Part shown: piece by piece, positions 25,085 to 33,825 of the stretch
Layout: the number at the start of each line of letters is the position of its first letter
How positions within the stretch are numbered: the first letter of the stretch is position 1
DNA from: Acidobacteriota bacterium
Lineage (GTDB): Bacteria > Acidobacteriota > Vicinamibacteria > Vicinamibacterales > CAVVIG01
DNA: 64,000 nt
Direction of reading: 5' to 3'
Assembly: GCA_003222395.1 (NCBI GenBank)
Contig: QHWB01000036.1
Location: 62,001 to 126,000 of the forward strand
The notes under the pieces: generated by a model
Told to the model about the DNA's origin: nothing
The model's database searches: none
What the model saw: the letters and a program-made list of their open reading frames with translations, nothing else
Position numbers and translations under genes: made by a program

Positions 25085-25112
25085 GGTAGCGGTAACCGTT
25101 CAGGCGAGCGTC
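25085..25112. repeat. Degenerate half copy of the palindromic element
   Basis: GTAGCGGTAACCGTTCAGGC followed by GAGCGTC resembles the right arm of the dispersed element. It covers the gap between the permease start and the upstream methyltransferase and overlaps the methyltransferase 3' end. Confidence 0.5.
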
Positions 25113-25996
25113 GCATACGCCTGCAGGTTGAGCGCGAGCGGCGTATGCACCGCGCCGGGCAACGATGCGGCGCCAAAGGTGGCGAGCCGCGCGGCCCGAG
25201 ACAGCCCTCGCTGCGGCAGTTCCGGCGGCGCGGTCCTGACGGTCACGCCGGAGAAGCCGGCGTGCTCGAGCGCGAGCGCCAGCGAGCGCGGCGAAAAATG
25301 ATTCACGTGCACGAGGTTGTCGGCGAGCGACACGCGGTGCGCGCTGACCGCCGCCAGCGCGCGCTCCTTGATCCATTGCGCGCGGCCGTTCGGCACTTTC
25401 ACGGCAATCGATCCGCCCGGCTCGACGAGCGCCGCAATCGATTCAAGGAGGCGCATCGGCTCCGGAATGTGCTCGAGCACGTCGGTCAGGACGACGGCGC
25501 CGAAGCGGCGGCCGTCGGACGCCAGCGCGTGCGCGTTGACCTGATGCACCAACGCGCCGGTCCGCTTCGCGGCGAACGCGGCGGTGCGCGGATTGAGCTC
25601 GATGCCCTCCACGGTCCAGCCGTCGGCCTGCGCGAGATGGAGAAAGCGGCCGGCGTGTGCGCCGATGTCGAGCAGCGTCCGCGGCGCTGGCGGCACCCGG
25701 CGCTTCAGCGTGCGCAGAATCGCCGCGAAGATGAAGTCCTTGTAGTCGGCGTCGAACTCGCTGGCGATCCACTCGTCGGACCACCGCTGCGCGTACATGC
25801 GATCGAAAAATCGTTCCAGCGCCGGCAGCTCCTCGGGCTGGCCGAATCCGCACGTCGCGCACCGGACGAGCCAGACGCGCCGGCCGGTGTAGGCGTACAG
25901 GTCGCGATCTTCGTCGGCGAACTGGTGAAAATCGAACGGCGCCTCGTGGAACCGGGCGAGATCGGCGCCGCCGCAGATCCAGCACCGATCGATCAT
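25100..25996 (-). CDS. Zinc-ribbon SAM methyltransferase
   Basis: A 298-aa protein. The N-terminus has two CxxC pairs (CWICGG and CATCGFG), as in methyltransferases with an N-terminal zinc-binding domain. SAM motif I is LLDIGAHAGRFLHLA and VLTDVLEHIPEP is the following conserved segment. Such proteins methylate sugars or glycan ends. The start ATG overlaps the upstream stop (ATGA). It lies just upstream of Wzm/Wzt; as the Wzt has a glycan-recognition domain, capping of chain ends before export is a reasonable inference. Confidence 0.83.
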   Translation of the reverse strand: MIDRCWICGGADLARFHEAPFDFHQFADEDRDLYAYTGRRVWLVRCATCGFGQPEELPALERFFDRMYAQRWSDEWIASEFDADYKDFIFAAILRTLKRRVPPAPRTLLDIGAHAGRFLHLAQADGWTVEGIELNPRTAAFAAKRTGALVHQVNAHALASDGRRFGAVVLTDVLEHIPEPMRLLESIAALVEPGGSIAVKVPNGRAQWIKERALAAVSAHRVSLADNLVHVNHFSPRSLALALEHAGFSGVTVRTAPPELPQRGLSRAARLATFGAASLPGAVHTPLALNLQAYATLA

Positions 25997-27120
25997 GCCG
26001 GAAGCGCCGCGATGTCGCGCGCCATGTCGTTCCAGCTGCGGGTCCGCAGCGCGTCGGCAAACGGCGCAACGCGCGCACGGACGCGATCGAGGTGGCTTCG
26101 CCACAGCGACAGACGTTCGGCGAGCTCGCCGGCATCGTTCGGATTGTCGAGGAGCAAATCGGAGAGCCCGGCGGGATACCGCTCCGCGACGCCGGCAGAC
26201 CTCGTCACGATCGCGGGCACGCCTCGACATACCGCTTCGTGAACCGAGAGGCCGTAGGCCTCGTAGCGCGCCGGGTGAACGAAGCCGTCGAGCGCCGCGA
26301 GAATCGCCGGCACATCGTCGCGAAAGCCCATGAACCGGACTCTGTCCGCCAGTCCGGCCTCAGCTGCGCGGCGCTGCCACGCGGCGAGCTCGGCGCCGGC
26401 GCCGACGACAATCAGGTCCGCGTCCCATGCCGCGCGGCCGCACAGGCGCGTCCACGCGTCGAACAGCGTATCGAATCCCTTGCGGCGATCGCCGAGCGCA
26501 CCGACGAAGCCGGCGATCGGTCGATCGCCGGCGGCGCCGATTGCCGTGCGCGCTCGGCGGCGCTCCCCATCGGTGACGCGCGCGAATCGCGCTGAGTCGA
26601 TGCCGTAGTACACGACGTGCGCGCGCGAGGCGTCGACGCCGGCCCGCTCGACGACGTCGGTGCGCGTGCGCTCGCTGTTGCAGACGACGACGCGCGCCGC
26701 CTTCAGCGCCGCCCGTTCGGCCGCCACGTCGCGGCGATGCACGAGCGCCGTCTTCGAGCGGCGCGCCATCGATCCGTCGACCGCGGGCGTGTACGCGGCG
26801 TGCACGTAATGCACCCAGTTGGTCGCCGCGAGGCGGCAGTTGCCGCCGTTGACGACCGCGCGCGCGCCGAGCGGCTCGAGCCGCCGCCACAGTCGCCGGC
26901 CGGCGCCCGAGAGCAGCGCGCTGCCGAGCGCGTGCCGGTTCAGCGGGCGCGGCACGCGGTGGACGGCAATCGAATCGAGCGCCTCGAGATCCGCCCACAC
27001 GCGATGCGTCACCAGGTGCACGTCGCCGTCGGACGCGAGACAGCGCGCGAGCGCGTGGTTGGCGGCGTCCATGCCGCCGAGCGGCGTGAAATCGCCGGCG
27101 ACGAGCATCCAGCGATTCAT
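25993..27120 (-). CDS. Glycosyltransferase family 4
   Basis: A 375-aa GT-B enzyme. It has an N-terminal FTPLGGMDAANHALARCL, a donor domain with IAGFVGALGDRRKGFDTLF and EX7E in EAYGLSVHEAVCRGVPAIV. The ATG overlaps the stop of the upstream O-antigen-ligase gene (ATGA). The upstream extension of the frame lies inside that gene. The specificity is unknown. Confidence 0.87.
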   Translation of the reverse strand: MNRWMLVAGDFTPLGGMDAANHALARCLASDGDVHLVTHRVWADLEALDSIAVHRVPRPLNRHALGSALLSGAGRRLWRRLEPLGARAVVNGGNCRLAATNWVHYVHAAYTPAVDGSMARRSKTALVHRRDVAAERAALKAARVVVCNSERTRTDVVERAGVDASRAHVVYYGIDSARFARVTDGERRRARTAIGAAGDRPIAGFVGALGDRRKGFDTLFDAWTRLCGRAAWDADLIVVGAGAELAAWQRRAAEAGLADRVRFMGFRDDVPAILAALDGFVHPARYEAYGLSVHEAVCRGVPAIVTRSAGVAERYPAGLSDLLLDNPNDAGELAERLSLWRSHLDRVRARVAPFADALRTRSWNDMARDIAALPA

Positions 27121-28559
27121 GCGCGCAACCGCGGACGCCTGGCCATCGCGCCGTGCAGCGCGCCTTCCAGGAACCAGAACTGCATGCCGCCGACGGTGCC
27201 GAACGGCACGAAGGTGAACACCAGCACGAGCGTTCCGAAGTTCGCCGCGACGATCGCCGCGGTCCAGAGGCGATCCTCGGGGTCGGCGAGGTTGCGCACG
27301 AACACGGCGTCGTACACCACGGTCGCGATCAGCGCAAGGAAGTAGAACGCCAGGAGGAAGACGCCGCCGTCGAGAATCCACGCGCTCGGCTGCACCTCGG
27401 CGAACACCTCCGCCACGTCCATCCGCGACGGCGCGCCGAAGTAGTAATGCATCATGCCCCAGCGCGCGAGGCCGGCGCCCATGGGGTATTCGGACAACAG
27501 CGTGGTGAATCCCTGCTGAAACGCGACGCCGCGATTGTTGTAATACAGCGTCGCCGGATCTTCGGCGAGGAGCGTCGAAAAGCGATCGAGCGTGCTCTGG
27601 CCGCCGAGCGCGACGGCAAGCACCAGCGCGCCGGCGAGGATGCCGACGGCGAGCGTGCCGAACTGCGTGAAGCGCTTGTGCTCGCGCAGAAACGCGAGCA
27701 GCGCGAGGTAGAACAGCATCATCGCGACGGTGACGACCAGCGCCACGCGCACGTGGCTCAGATAGATTGCGGCGATGCCGGCCCCGGCCATCGCGAACGC
27801 GATGAGCCGCTTCCACCACCGAATCGGTTCGAGCGCGAAGATGAGCCCGAACATCGCGGCGATCGTGCCGGCGCCGCACACCGCGCCCGGCGTGTCGAAC
27901 AGGCCGGGTGGACGCATGATCAGACGGCCGCCCGGCCCGACGTACGTGACGGCGGCCGACATCTGACTGCCCGCGGCGTAGAACATCGACAATTCGCGCG
28001 GCATCCAGCGAGCCGGGTCGTATACCTGCAGCACGCCGACGATCGAATTGATGCCGTTGCAGACGATCAGGATGGCGAGCACGCGGACGAGCTGACGCCG
28101 GTCCGTCACGTACGCGCGCGCCCAGAACAGCGGGCACAGAATCGTGAAGTACATGAGCACCGACGCGATGCCCGGGACCATACCGACCGTGTCGGGGTGC
28201 GCGATCGACGCCGTCAGCACGACCATGACCAACAGGAGAAAACGCTCGGCCGGATGCTTGCCCTCTTTGCGCGCGGCGCGATCCAGCCACCACAACGCGA
28301 ACGCGTAAAGGCTGATCGCGTACGCACCGATGCGCAGCGGTAACCGGTACATCTGGCTGCCGGGGAGCAGCAACAGCGCCGGCAGCAGCGTCTGGCTGAC
28401 GGCGAACCACTCCGCGAACCCGCTCAGACGAACACTTTCCTGATCGAACGGCGTCGCGGCGGTCTGGGTCGCGGCGACCGCGGACGGCGAGCGCGCGGCG
28501 TAGTACGCCGACATCTCTTCCTGCTGCCGCTGCTCGACGAGGCTACGAGGCATGGACAT
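27117..28559 (-). CDS. O-antigen ligase/polymerase-like membrane protein
   Basis: A 480-aa polytopic protein with ten or more hydrophobic segments. It has a cytoplasmic N-terminal region of about 45 residues and a large periplasmic loop after about residue 320, the general plan of Wzy/WaaL proteins. Motif matches are weaker than in the gene at 2363-3682. Its start lies 17 nt inside the 3' end of the upstream glycosyltransferase; a second Met at codon 3 is an alternative. It may be the repeat-unit polymerase, with the other protein the ligase, or the reverse. Confidence 0.75.
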   Translation of the reverse strand: MSMPRSLVEQRQQEEMSAYYAARSPSAVAATQTAATPFDQESVRLSGFAEWFAVSQTLLPALLLLPGSQMYRLPLRIGAYAISLYAFALWWLDRAARKEGKHPAERFLLLVMVVLTASIAHPDTVGMVPGIASVLMYFTILCPLFWARAYVTDRRQLVRVLAILIVCNGINSIVGVLQVYDPARWMPRELSMFYAAGSQMSAAVTYVGPGGRLIMRPPGLFDTPGAVCGAGTIAAMFGLIFALEPIRWWKRLIAFAMAGAGIAAIYLSHVRVALVVTVAMMLFYLALLAFLREHKRFTQFGTLAVGILAGALVLAVALGGQSTLDRFSTLLAEDPATLYYNNRGVAFQQGFTTLLSEYPMGAGLARWGMMHYYFGAPSRMDVAEVFAEVQPSAWILDGGVFLLAFYFLALIATVVYDAVFVRNLADPEDRLWTAAIVAANFGTLVLVFTFVPFGTVGGMQFWFLEGALHGAMARRPRLRA

Positions 28560-29718
28560 CGGCTCCCATCACGCTGTGGATGAGCGGTGCAAGCTTCGAG
28601 GCGTAGCGGTCGGGAAACGCGCGCTGCCGGACACGCGCGCGCGCCGCGGTTCCGAGACGCCGCCGCAGATCCGCCGAGTCGATCAAGGTGCGAAGCGCCC
28701 GCACGAGCGCAGCGACGTCTCCCGGCGGAACGAGAAGACCGGTCGCGTCGTCCTCGATGATCTCGGGCACCGCGTTGATCGCGGTGCCAATCGCCGGCAG
28801 ACCGGCGGCGGCCGCTTCCTCGTAGACGATGCCGAACGCCTCGTGCCGCGTCGGCATCACGAAAACGTCGGCGCGCCGCCACAGCTCGAACCAGCCCGCG
28901 CTGTACGGCACCGTGCCGCGCACGATCCGGACGCCGGGCGGCGCCGCGTGGGCCGCAATCGGCCAGTCGGTCACGATGTCTAGCGACGCCCGCTCGCCGA
29001 ACGATCCGTCGCGCCACGCGTCGAGCAGATCCGCGCCGCCTTTGCGCGGGAAGTCGCCGCCGACGAACAGCGCGCGTACTCTCGTCGATGCCTCGCGCCC
29101 GCCGCGCGCGTACCGCTCGGCGATCCATTCGGGGTCGAATGCGTCGCGTACCGGATACGGAATGACGTGCACTTTCGCCGAGCAGTCGGGATAGAGATCG
29201 ACGAGGTCGCGCTTCGCCCACTCGGACGTCGAGACGATCGCGCGCGCCGCACGAAACACGATCCCGTCGTGCACGACGTTCGGCTTGTAGCTCCAGCGCC
29301 CGGCGGCAGACGAGGCCTCGAGGCTCGCGAGCCGCGACGTGCTGTCGATCGACACGATGGCCGGCGTTCGCGCCATCCGCGCCACGTTCGTGTACGCGGC
29401 GCTTTGCGTGTGAAGGTGCAGCACGTCGAACCCGCCGTGACGCTCGGCCGCCCGAAGGCGCCGCCGCGCCAGCCAGCCGAGATTCAGTTCCTGACGCCAT
29501 CGCCGCAAATCGAGATTGGCGAAGGCCCCATCTGTCGGTACCGCGCGGCAGCTGAGCAGCCGCCGTATCACGCGATCGCCGATCGTGAGGTCGTTCGAAA
29601 GGTCGATGTGCGTCGCTTCGACGCCCATCAGCACGCCGAGATCGACCATCACGTCGGCCATTGCCTTGTGGCCGAGGATGCCGCAGTTGACGAACGCCAC
29701 GCGCGGAGCGGAGGTCAT
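28543..29718 (-). CDS. Glycosyltransferase family 4
   Basis: A 391-aa GT-B enzyme. The donor domain has ALFVGGDFPRKGGADLL and EX7E in EAFGIVYEEAAAAGLPAIG. The start (MTSAPRVAFVNCGILGHK) overlaps the upstream methyltransferase stop by ATGA; the longer frame lies inside that gene. Its N-terminal domain is diverged from the other GT4 proteins of the operon. Confidence 0.86.
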   Translation of the reverse strand: MTSAPRVAFVNCGILGHKAMADVMVDLGVLMGVEATHIDLSNDLTIGDRVIRRLLSCRAVPTDGAFANLDLRRWRQELNLGWLARRRLRAAERHGGFDVLHLHTQSAAYTNVARMARTPAIVSIDSTSRLASLEASSAAGRWSYKPNVVHDGIVFRAARAIVSTSEWAKRDLVDLYPDCSAKVHVIPYPVRDAFDPEWIAERYARGGREASTRVRALFVGGDFPRKGGADLLDAWRDGSFGERASLDIVTDWPIAAHAAPPGVRIVRGTVPYSAGWFELWRRADVFVMPTRHEAFGIVYEEAAAAGLPAIGTAINAVPEIIEDDATGLLVPPGDVAALVRALRTLIDSADLRRRLGTAARARVRQRAFPDRYASKLAPLIHSVMGADVHAS

Positions 29719-30389
29719 CGCGGTTTGCGACCGATCACGAGCAGGTTGTCCGACAACGCGCGCGGCCACAGGCGCGCGATCGCTTCGGGATAGTGCGCGG
29801 CCGCGAGCGGCAGCCGGCCGTAGTGGCTGTACGCCACGGCAAGCGCCTCGAGGCCGGCGGCGCGCGCCACACGCAGCAGATCCGATTCGAGCAGCGCCGT
29901 CCTGTGCGCCGGGTACTGCGAATCCTGGAACTCCGAGAAGCGCTGTTTGACGATGAGCGTCAGCACGCTGAGCGCGCTCAGCTGATTCGGCGTCGTGATG
30001 ACGACCCAGCCTCCGGGTCTGGCGATGCGCACGAGCGCCCGCACGAAATTCCATGGGTTCTCGAGATGCTCGATGGTCTCGATCGCCGTCACGACGTCGG
30101 CTTCGCCCGCGGCAATCGGCCAGTCGGCGGCGTCGAGATCGACGGCCCTGAACTCGCCGCAGAGCGGAAACGTGTCGTAGCGGACTGCGTCGAGACCGCA
30201 GTAGCGGTCGAAGAGCGGCGACACGACGCTCCACAGCGCGCCGCGGCCGCATCCGACGTCGACGAGCCGGCCGCCCTCGACGCCGCGAGCGATCAGCGCG
30301 GCATTCACCATGCGATAGATGGCGTCGTGGCTCGAACCGAGCGTGCTCCGCGCCCGCGCGTCGAGCGTCTCACACACCTTCACTTCCAC
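29715..30389 (-). CDS. Class I SAM-dependent methyltransferase
   Basis: A 224-aa methyltransferase. Motif I is LVDVGCGRGALWSVV (about 39-53), with a VVTAIETIEHLENP segment. It starts with GTG one base after the stop of the upstream glycosyltransferase and overlaps the next gene by 4 nt. The likely substrate is a glycan residue; no more can be said. Confidence 0.84.
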   Translation of the reverse strand: MEVKVCETLDARARSTLGSSHDAIYRMVNAALIARGVEGGRLVDVGCGRGALWSVVSPLFDRYCGLDAVRYDTFPLCGEFRAVDLDAADWPIAAGEADVVTAIETIEHLENPWNFVRALVRIARPGGWVVITTPNQLSALSVLTLIVKQRFSEFQDSQYPAHRTALLESDLLRVARAAGLEALAVAYSHYGRLPLAAAHYPEAIARLWPRALSDNLLVIGRKPR

Positions 30390-30390
30390 G

Positions 30391-31521
30391 TCATGCGGAG
30401 ACGACCGATCGCATCGGCGACGCGAGCGCCTCGTACAAACGGCGAATCTGCGTCGGCGGATCGCAGAGCTGCTGCGCGCGCCGGGGCGCGGCGCGTCCGA
30501 GCAGCCTGCGCAGGCTGCCGTCGTCGACGAGCGTTCGGAGCGTCGCGCTCAGAGCTGTCGCGTCGCCTGGCGGCACGAGTCGGCCGCACGCATCGGTGAT
30601 GATGTCGGTCGGTCCACCGATCGCGCTGGCCACCACGGGAAGACCGGCCGCGAGCGCCTCGATGAACACCACGCCGAACGGCTCCGCGCCGATATTCGCC
30701 TGGCAGTAGATGTCGGCGGCGGCAAGCAGGCGCGGCACATCGGTGCTGGCGCCGACCAGTCGCACGCGGTCGGCAATCCCCAGTCGGCGTGCCAGCTCGC
30801 GCAGGGAATCGGCGTACGTCGATTCGGCCGCGCGCTGCGGGCCCCCGACGATCCAGCACACCCACTGGCGTCGATCGGCGAGCTGCGCCAGCGCCTCGAG
30901 CAGCACGGCGTGTCCCTTCCACGCTTCCATGCGGCTGGCCTGCACGATGACGACGTGATCGTCCTTCGTGTGAAGCGAACCGCGAATGTCCATCACCTCG
31001 CCCGGCGTCAGCGCGGGTGTCTGCAGGTCGACGGCGTACGCGAGCACGGTGGAGGGCACGTCGGGATAGATCGAGGTCAGGGCGTCTGCGGTAAACCGGC
31101 TGTTGCAGATCGCGAAGTCCGGCGGCACGCGGCGCGCAAGCCGTTCCGTCCAGTGACGACCGGTCACGGCGTCGTGCGCCCAGAACACCAGCGGAATCCG
31201 CGCGCGCCGGACGATCCCGCCGAAAAAGGCCTGCGACCACGCCGCGTGGCAGACCACGCGATCGAACGATTCGTTCGCGAGCAGCGCGGCGAGCGCCCGA
31301 CGCGCGCGCGCCACCGTGTGCGGGACGCTCGCGCGCGGCGCCGGGAGACCATGAACTCGAATACCCGTGGCGTCGAGCTCCCTGCGCAGGCGGCCGTCGA
31401 AGCAGAGGGCCACCTCCTGCGTGAGCTCGGGACACAGGTCGCGATGCCGCGCCAGCGCGACGAGCGCAGTCTCGATGCCGCCGTACAGGTTTCCGCTATA
31501 GACGTGAAGGAGCCGGATCAT
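30391..31521 (-). CDS. Glycosyltransferase family 4
   Basis: A 376-aa GT-B enzyme. The N-terminus MIRLLHVYSGNLYGGIETAL is typical of GT4, and the donor domain has EX7E in EPFGVVFIEALAAGLPVV. A 126-bp block of palindromic repeats precedes the gene, so an independent promoter or a processing site could lie there. It ends one base before the methyltransferase start. Confidence 0.88.
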   Translation of the reverse strand: MIRLLHVYSGNLYGGIETALVALARHRDLCPELTQEVALCFDGRLRRELDATGIRVHGLPAPRASVPHTVARARRALAALLANESFDRVVCHAAWSQAFFGGIVRRARIPLVFWAHDAVTGRHWTERLARRVPPDFAICNSRFTADALTSIYPDVPSTVLAYAVDLQTPALTPGEVMDIRGSLHTKDDHVVIVQASRMEAWKGHAVLLEALAQLADRRQWVCWIVGGPQRAAESTYADSLRELARRLGIADRVRLVGASTDVPRLLAAADIYCQANIGAEPFGVVFIEALAAGLPVVASAIGGPTDIITDACGRLVPPGDATALSATLRTLVDDGSLRRLLGRAAPRRAQQLCDPPTQIRRLYEALASPMRSVVSA

Positions 31522-31525
31522 ATGC

Positions 31526-31684
31526 GGACGCTCGGCTGAAAGCCTCGCGCTACATGCAGATTTGCGATAGCGCGCCTCAAATTCGCGGTAGCGCGAGCCT
31601 CACCTTTCGCGGTAGCGCGAGCCTCACCTTTCGCGGTAGCGCGAGCCTCACCTTCGCGGTAGCGCGAGCCTTTCAGGCGAGCGT
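31526..31684. repeat. Palindromic element with four-copy 24-bp internal tandem repeat
   Basis: The left arm GGACGCTCGGCTGAAAGCC, then TCGCGCTAC, is followed by a 24-bp unit beginning TTCGCGGTAGCGCGAGCC and ending TCACCT, repeated about four times, and the right arm GAGCCTTTCAGGCGAGCG. It lies between two glycosyltransferase genes and encodes the C-terminus of the upstream one. No CRISPR-like unique spacers are present. Confidence 0.8.
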
Positions 31685-32886
31685 TTGACGGCTGTCTCGT
31701 ACACGGGAATCAAATCGTCCGCGAGCCGCGCGCGATCGAACATCCGTTCGGCCGTGGCGCGCGCCGCGGCGCCTAGCCGCGCGCGCAGCGCCGCGTCGCG
31801 AGCCAGCCTCTCGATCGCCGCCGCCAGTTCGTTCACATCGCCGGGCGTGTGCGGCAGCGCATTGACGTTCGGCGTGACGAGCTCGGCGGCGCCGCCGGCG
31901 TGGCTCACGACGACGGCGCGGCCGCACGCCATCGCCTCGGCGATCGCCAGCCCGAACGGTTCCGGCGCGGTGCTGGCGTGAACGACGACGTCGAGGGCGC
32001 GAAGCGCGGCCTCCGGCTGCACGACGAATCCGGTGATGCCGACGCGATCGGCGACGCCGGACGCCTTCGCCAGATCTTCCAGCTCGCCAGCCGAGTACTG
32101 GCTGCCGTCGGTCTGATAGACGGCGCCGCCGACGATGTACGCGCGCACGGCGAGGTCAGGCGGCAACTTCGCGATCGCCTCGATGAACGCAGCGTGTCCC
32201 TTCCAGCGGGCGTACGTCGCGACGAGACCGACGCGAACCGTGCCGGCCGCGGCCGGCGGCAGGCCGGCGAGTCGATCGAGATCCGCGACCGGGCCGTGCG
32301 GCGAGAAGCGCTGCAGGTCGACCGCGTTGTGAATCGGCACGATGTAAACATCGTTCCCGAGTACTGCGCGCACATCGTCGGCGACGCTGCGCGAGTTCGC
32401 GACAACCGCCGCGCAGCGGGACACATTCCACCGAAGCAGGCGCGCGGAAAGCGGCCGCGGCCCGATGTAATCGTGCACGTGCCACACGATCGGCGTCGCG
32501 TCGGCCGCGCGGGCGGCGAGCACGTGCATCTTCAAACCGTTCGTGTGGACGACATCGGGACGAAACGCGGCGAGCGCGCGGCGCAGTTGTGCGGTGTAGG
32601 AAACGATTGGTCCGGCGGCAAGGCCGAGCTGCGCGGCGAAGCGTGCATAACCACCGCTCGACGACGCCGCCGAGCGCTCGCCGAGCCGGGCGACCGATGG
32701 CGGAAACGGCGCGCTGACTGTCGTCACGCCCAGCGCCTCGGCGCGCGCCGCCAACGGTCCGTTCGATGCGATCACGAGCTGCAGCCGCCACGCCGGCCGC
32801 GCGGCGCGCAGGCTCGCGAGCGCGTCGAGCAGGCTCGTCTCGGCGCCGCCGAGCTGCCCGCTCGCGCTGAGAAAACTGATTCGCAT
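31648..32886 (-). CDS. Glycosyltransferase family 4
   Basis: A 412-aa GT-B enzyme with MRISFLSASGQLGGAETSLL at the N-terminus, VGLVATYARWKGHAAFI in the donor domain, and EX7E in EPFGLAIAEAMACG. The ATG at 32886 is preferred; a TTG one codon upstream is the only alternative. The last residues (KRSPERLALPRR) are encoded by a palindromic repeat, as in two other glycosyltransferases of the operon. It lies 24 nt downstream of the export protein gene. Confidence 0.87.
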   Translation of the reverse strand: MRISFLSASGQLGGAETSLLDALASLRAARPAWRLQLVIASNGPLAARAEALGVTTVSAPFPPSVARLGERSAASSSGGYARFAAQLGLAAGPIVSYTAQLRRALAAFRPDVVHTNGLKMHVLAARAADATPIVWHVHDYIGPRPLSARLLRWNVSRCAAVVANSRSVADDVRAVLGNDVYIVPIHNAVDLQRFSPHGPVADLDRLAGLPPAAAGTVRVGLVATYARWKGHAAFIEAIAKLPPDLAVRAYIVGGAVYQTDGSQYSAGELEDLAKASGVADRVGITGFVVQPEAALRALDVVVHASTAPEPFGLAIAEAMACGRAVVVSHAGGAAELVTPNVNALPHTPGDVNELAAAIERLARDAALRARLGAAARATAERMFDRARLADDLIPVYETAVKRSPERLALPRR

Positions 32887-32910
32887 CAAGCCGCGGACGC
32901 CTGAACTGCG

Positions 32911-33825
32911 TTAGAAGAGACGCGATCCGACGACGATCTCGTCGTTCGGCTGGACCTTGTCTTCGAGCCTCGCCGAGACCTCGGCGATCTTGCCCTTGAT
33001 CTCGCGCTTGATCGTGACGCGCCGATCGGATCCGCGCTCGCTGAGCCCGCCCGCGAGAATGAGCGCCTGCGCGACGGTCATCCCGCTGTCGTACACATAT
33101 GCGCCCTGATTCTTGACGTACCCGCTCACCCAGAATTTCTTGGCGACCGGCACGTTGATGATGTCGCCGTCCTGCAGGACGACGTCCATGCCCGCTTTGC
33201 CGAGCTCGAGATCCTTGCGGTTCACGGTAATCGCCTGCGGCTCTTTCTCGTACGGCTTCGCCGGATGGACGACGATCACTTCGTTCGCCGCCTCGGACGT
33301 CGGCGACCCCGCCAGCGCCAGCGCCTCGAGCAGAGTCATCGTCAGCCCGGTCAACGTGACTTTCTGCGGCGCGCGCACGGCGCCGGTCACGACAACGCTG
33401 CGCGCCTTGTACTGCTCGATGCCGACGAGCACCTGCGGATTCCTGATCCAACCGTTCTGCAGGCCGGTCGTGATCCGTTTGCGCAGCTCTTCGACCGAGA
33501 GTCCCGCGGCCGGCATTCGTCCGAGATACGGCAGCGTGATCGATCCGTCGGTGTCGACGCGGTACTTCGCGGTCAGATCGCTCTCGTCGATCACCGTGAT
33601 CATGAGCGTGTCCTGCGGACCGATCACGTACTGGTCGCCAACGGCGATGGGCGCGGCCTGCTGGCCGGGCGCGGCTGGCTTCGGCAACGCGACGTCCGGC
33701 GTGGGCCCCGGTTGCTGCTGCCGTTGGGACGGTTGCTGCGCCCACGCGGCAGGCGCGGCCGCCGGCGCGAGAAGCATCCACAGCGTGGGGATGGCAACGA
33801 ACCGCATACCTCGTTCTCTCTTCAT
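32911..33825 (-). CDS. wza: Polysaccharide export protein (Wza/SLBB family)
   Basis: A 304-aa periplasmic/outer-membrane polysaccharide export protein. It has a Sec signal peptide (about 1-30, ending near PAAWAQQ) and no lipobox Cys, unlike E. coli Wza. The Poly_export domain follows (YVIGPQDTLMITV, SLPYLGR-like region), then two SLBB-type domains (VVTGAVRAPQKV and FWVSGYVKNQGAYVY). The ATG shares a base with the upstream stop (TGATG); Met7 is an alternative start. It works with the Wzc-type kinase at 10-2274. Confidence 0.92.
   Translation of the reverse strand: MKRERGMRFVAIPTLWMLLAPAAAPAAWAQQPSQRQQQPGPTPDVALPKPAAPGQQAAPIAVGDQYVIGPQDTLMITVIDESDLTAKYRVDTDGSITLPYLGRMPAAGLSVEELRKRITTGLQNGWIRNPQVLVGIEQYKARSVVVTGAVRAPQKVTLTGLTMTLLEALALAGSPTSEAANEVIVVHPAKPYEKEPQAITVNRKDLELGKAGMDVVLQDGDIINVPVAKKFWVSGYVKNQGAYVYDSGMTVAQALILAGGLSERGSDRRVTIKREIKGKIAEVSARLEDKVQPNDEIVVGSRLF

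Noticed and set aside
31585-31675. Possible CRISPR array
   Set aside because: The 24-bp units are directly adjacent with no unique spacers, and no cas gene is in the window. The 18-bp and 88-bp tandem repeats were rejected for the same reason.
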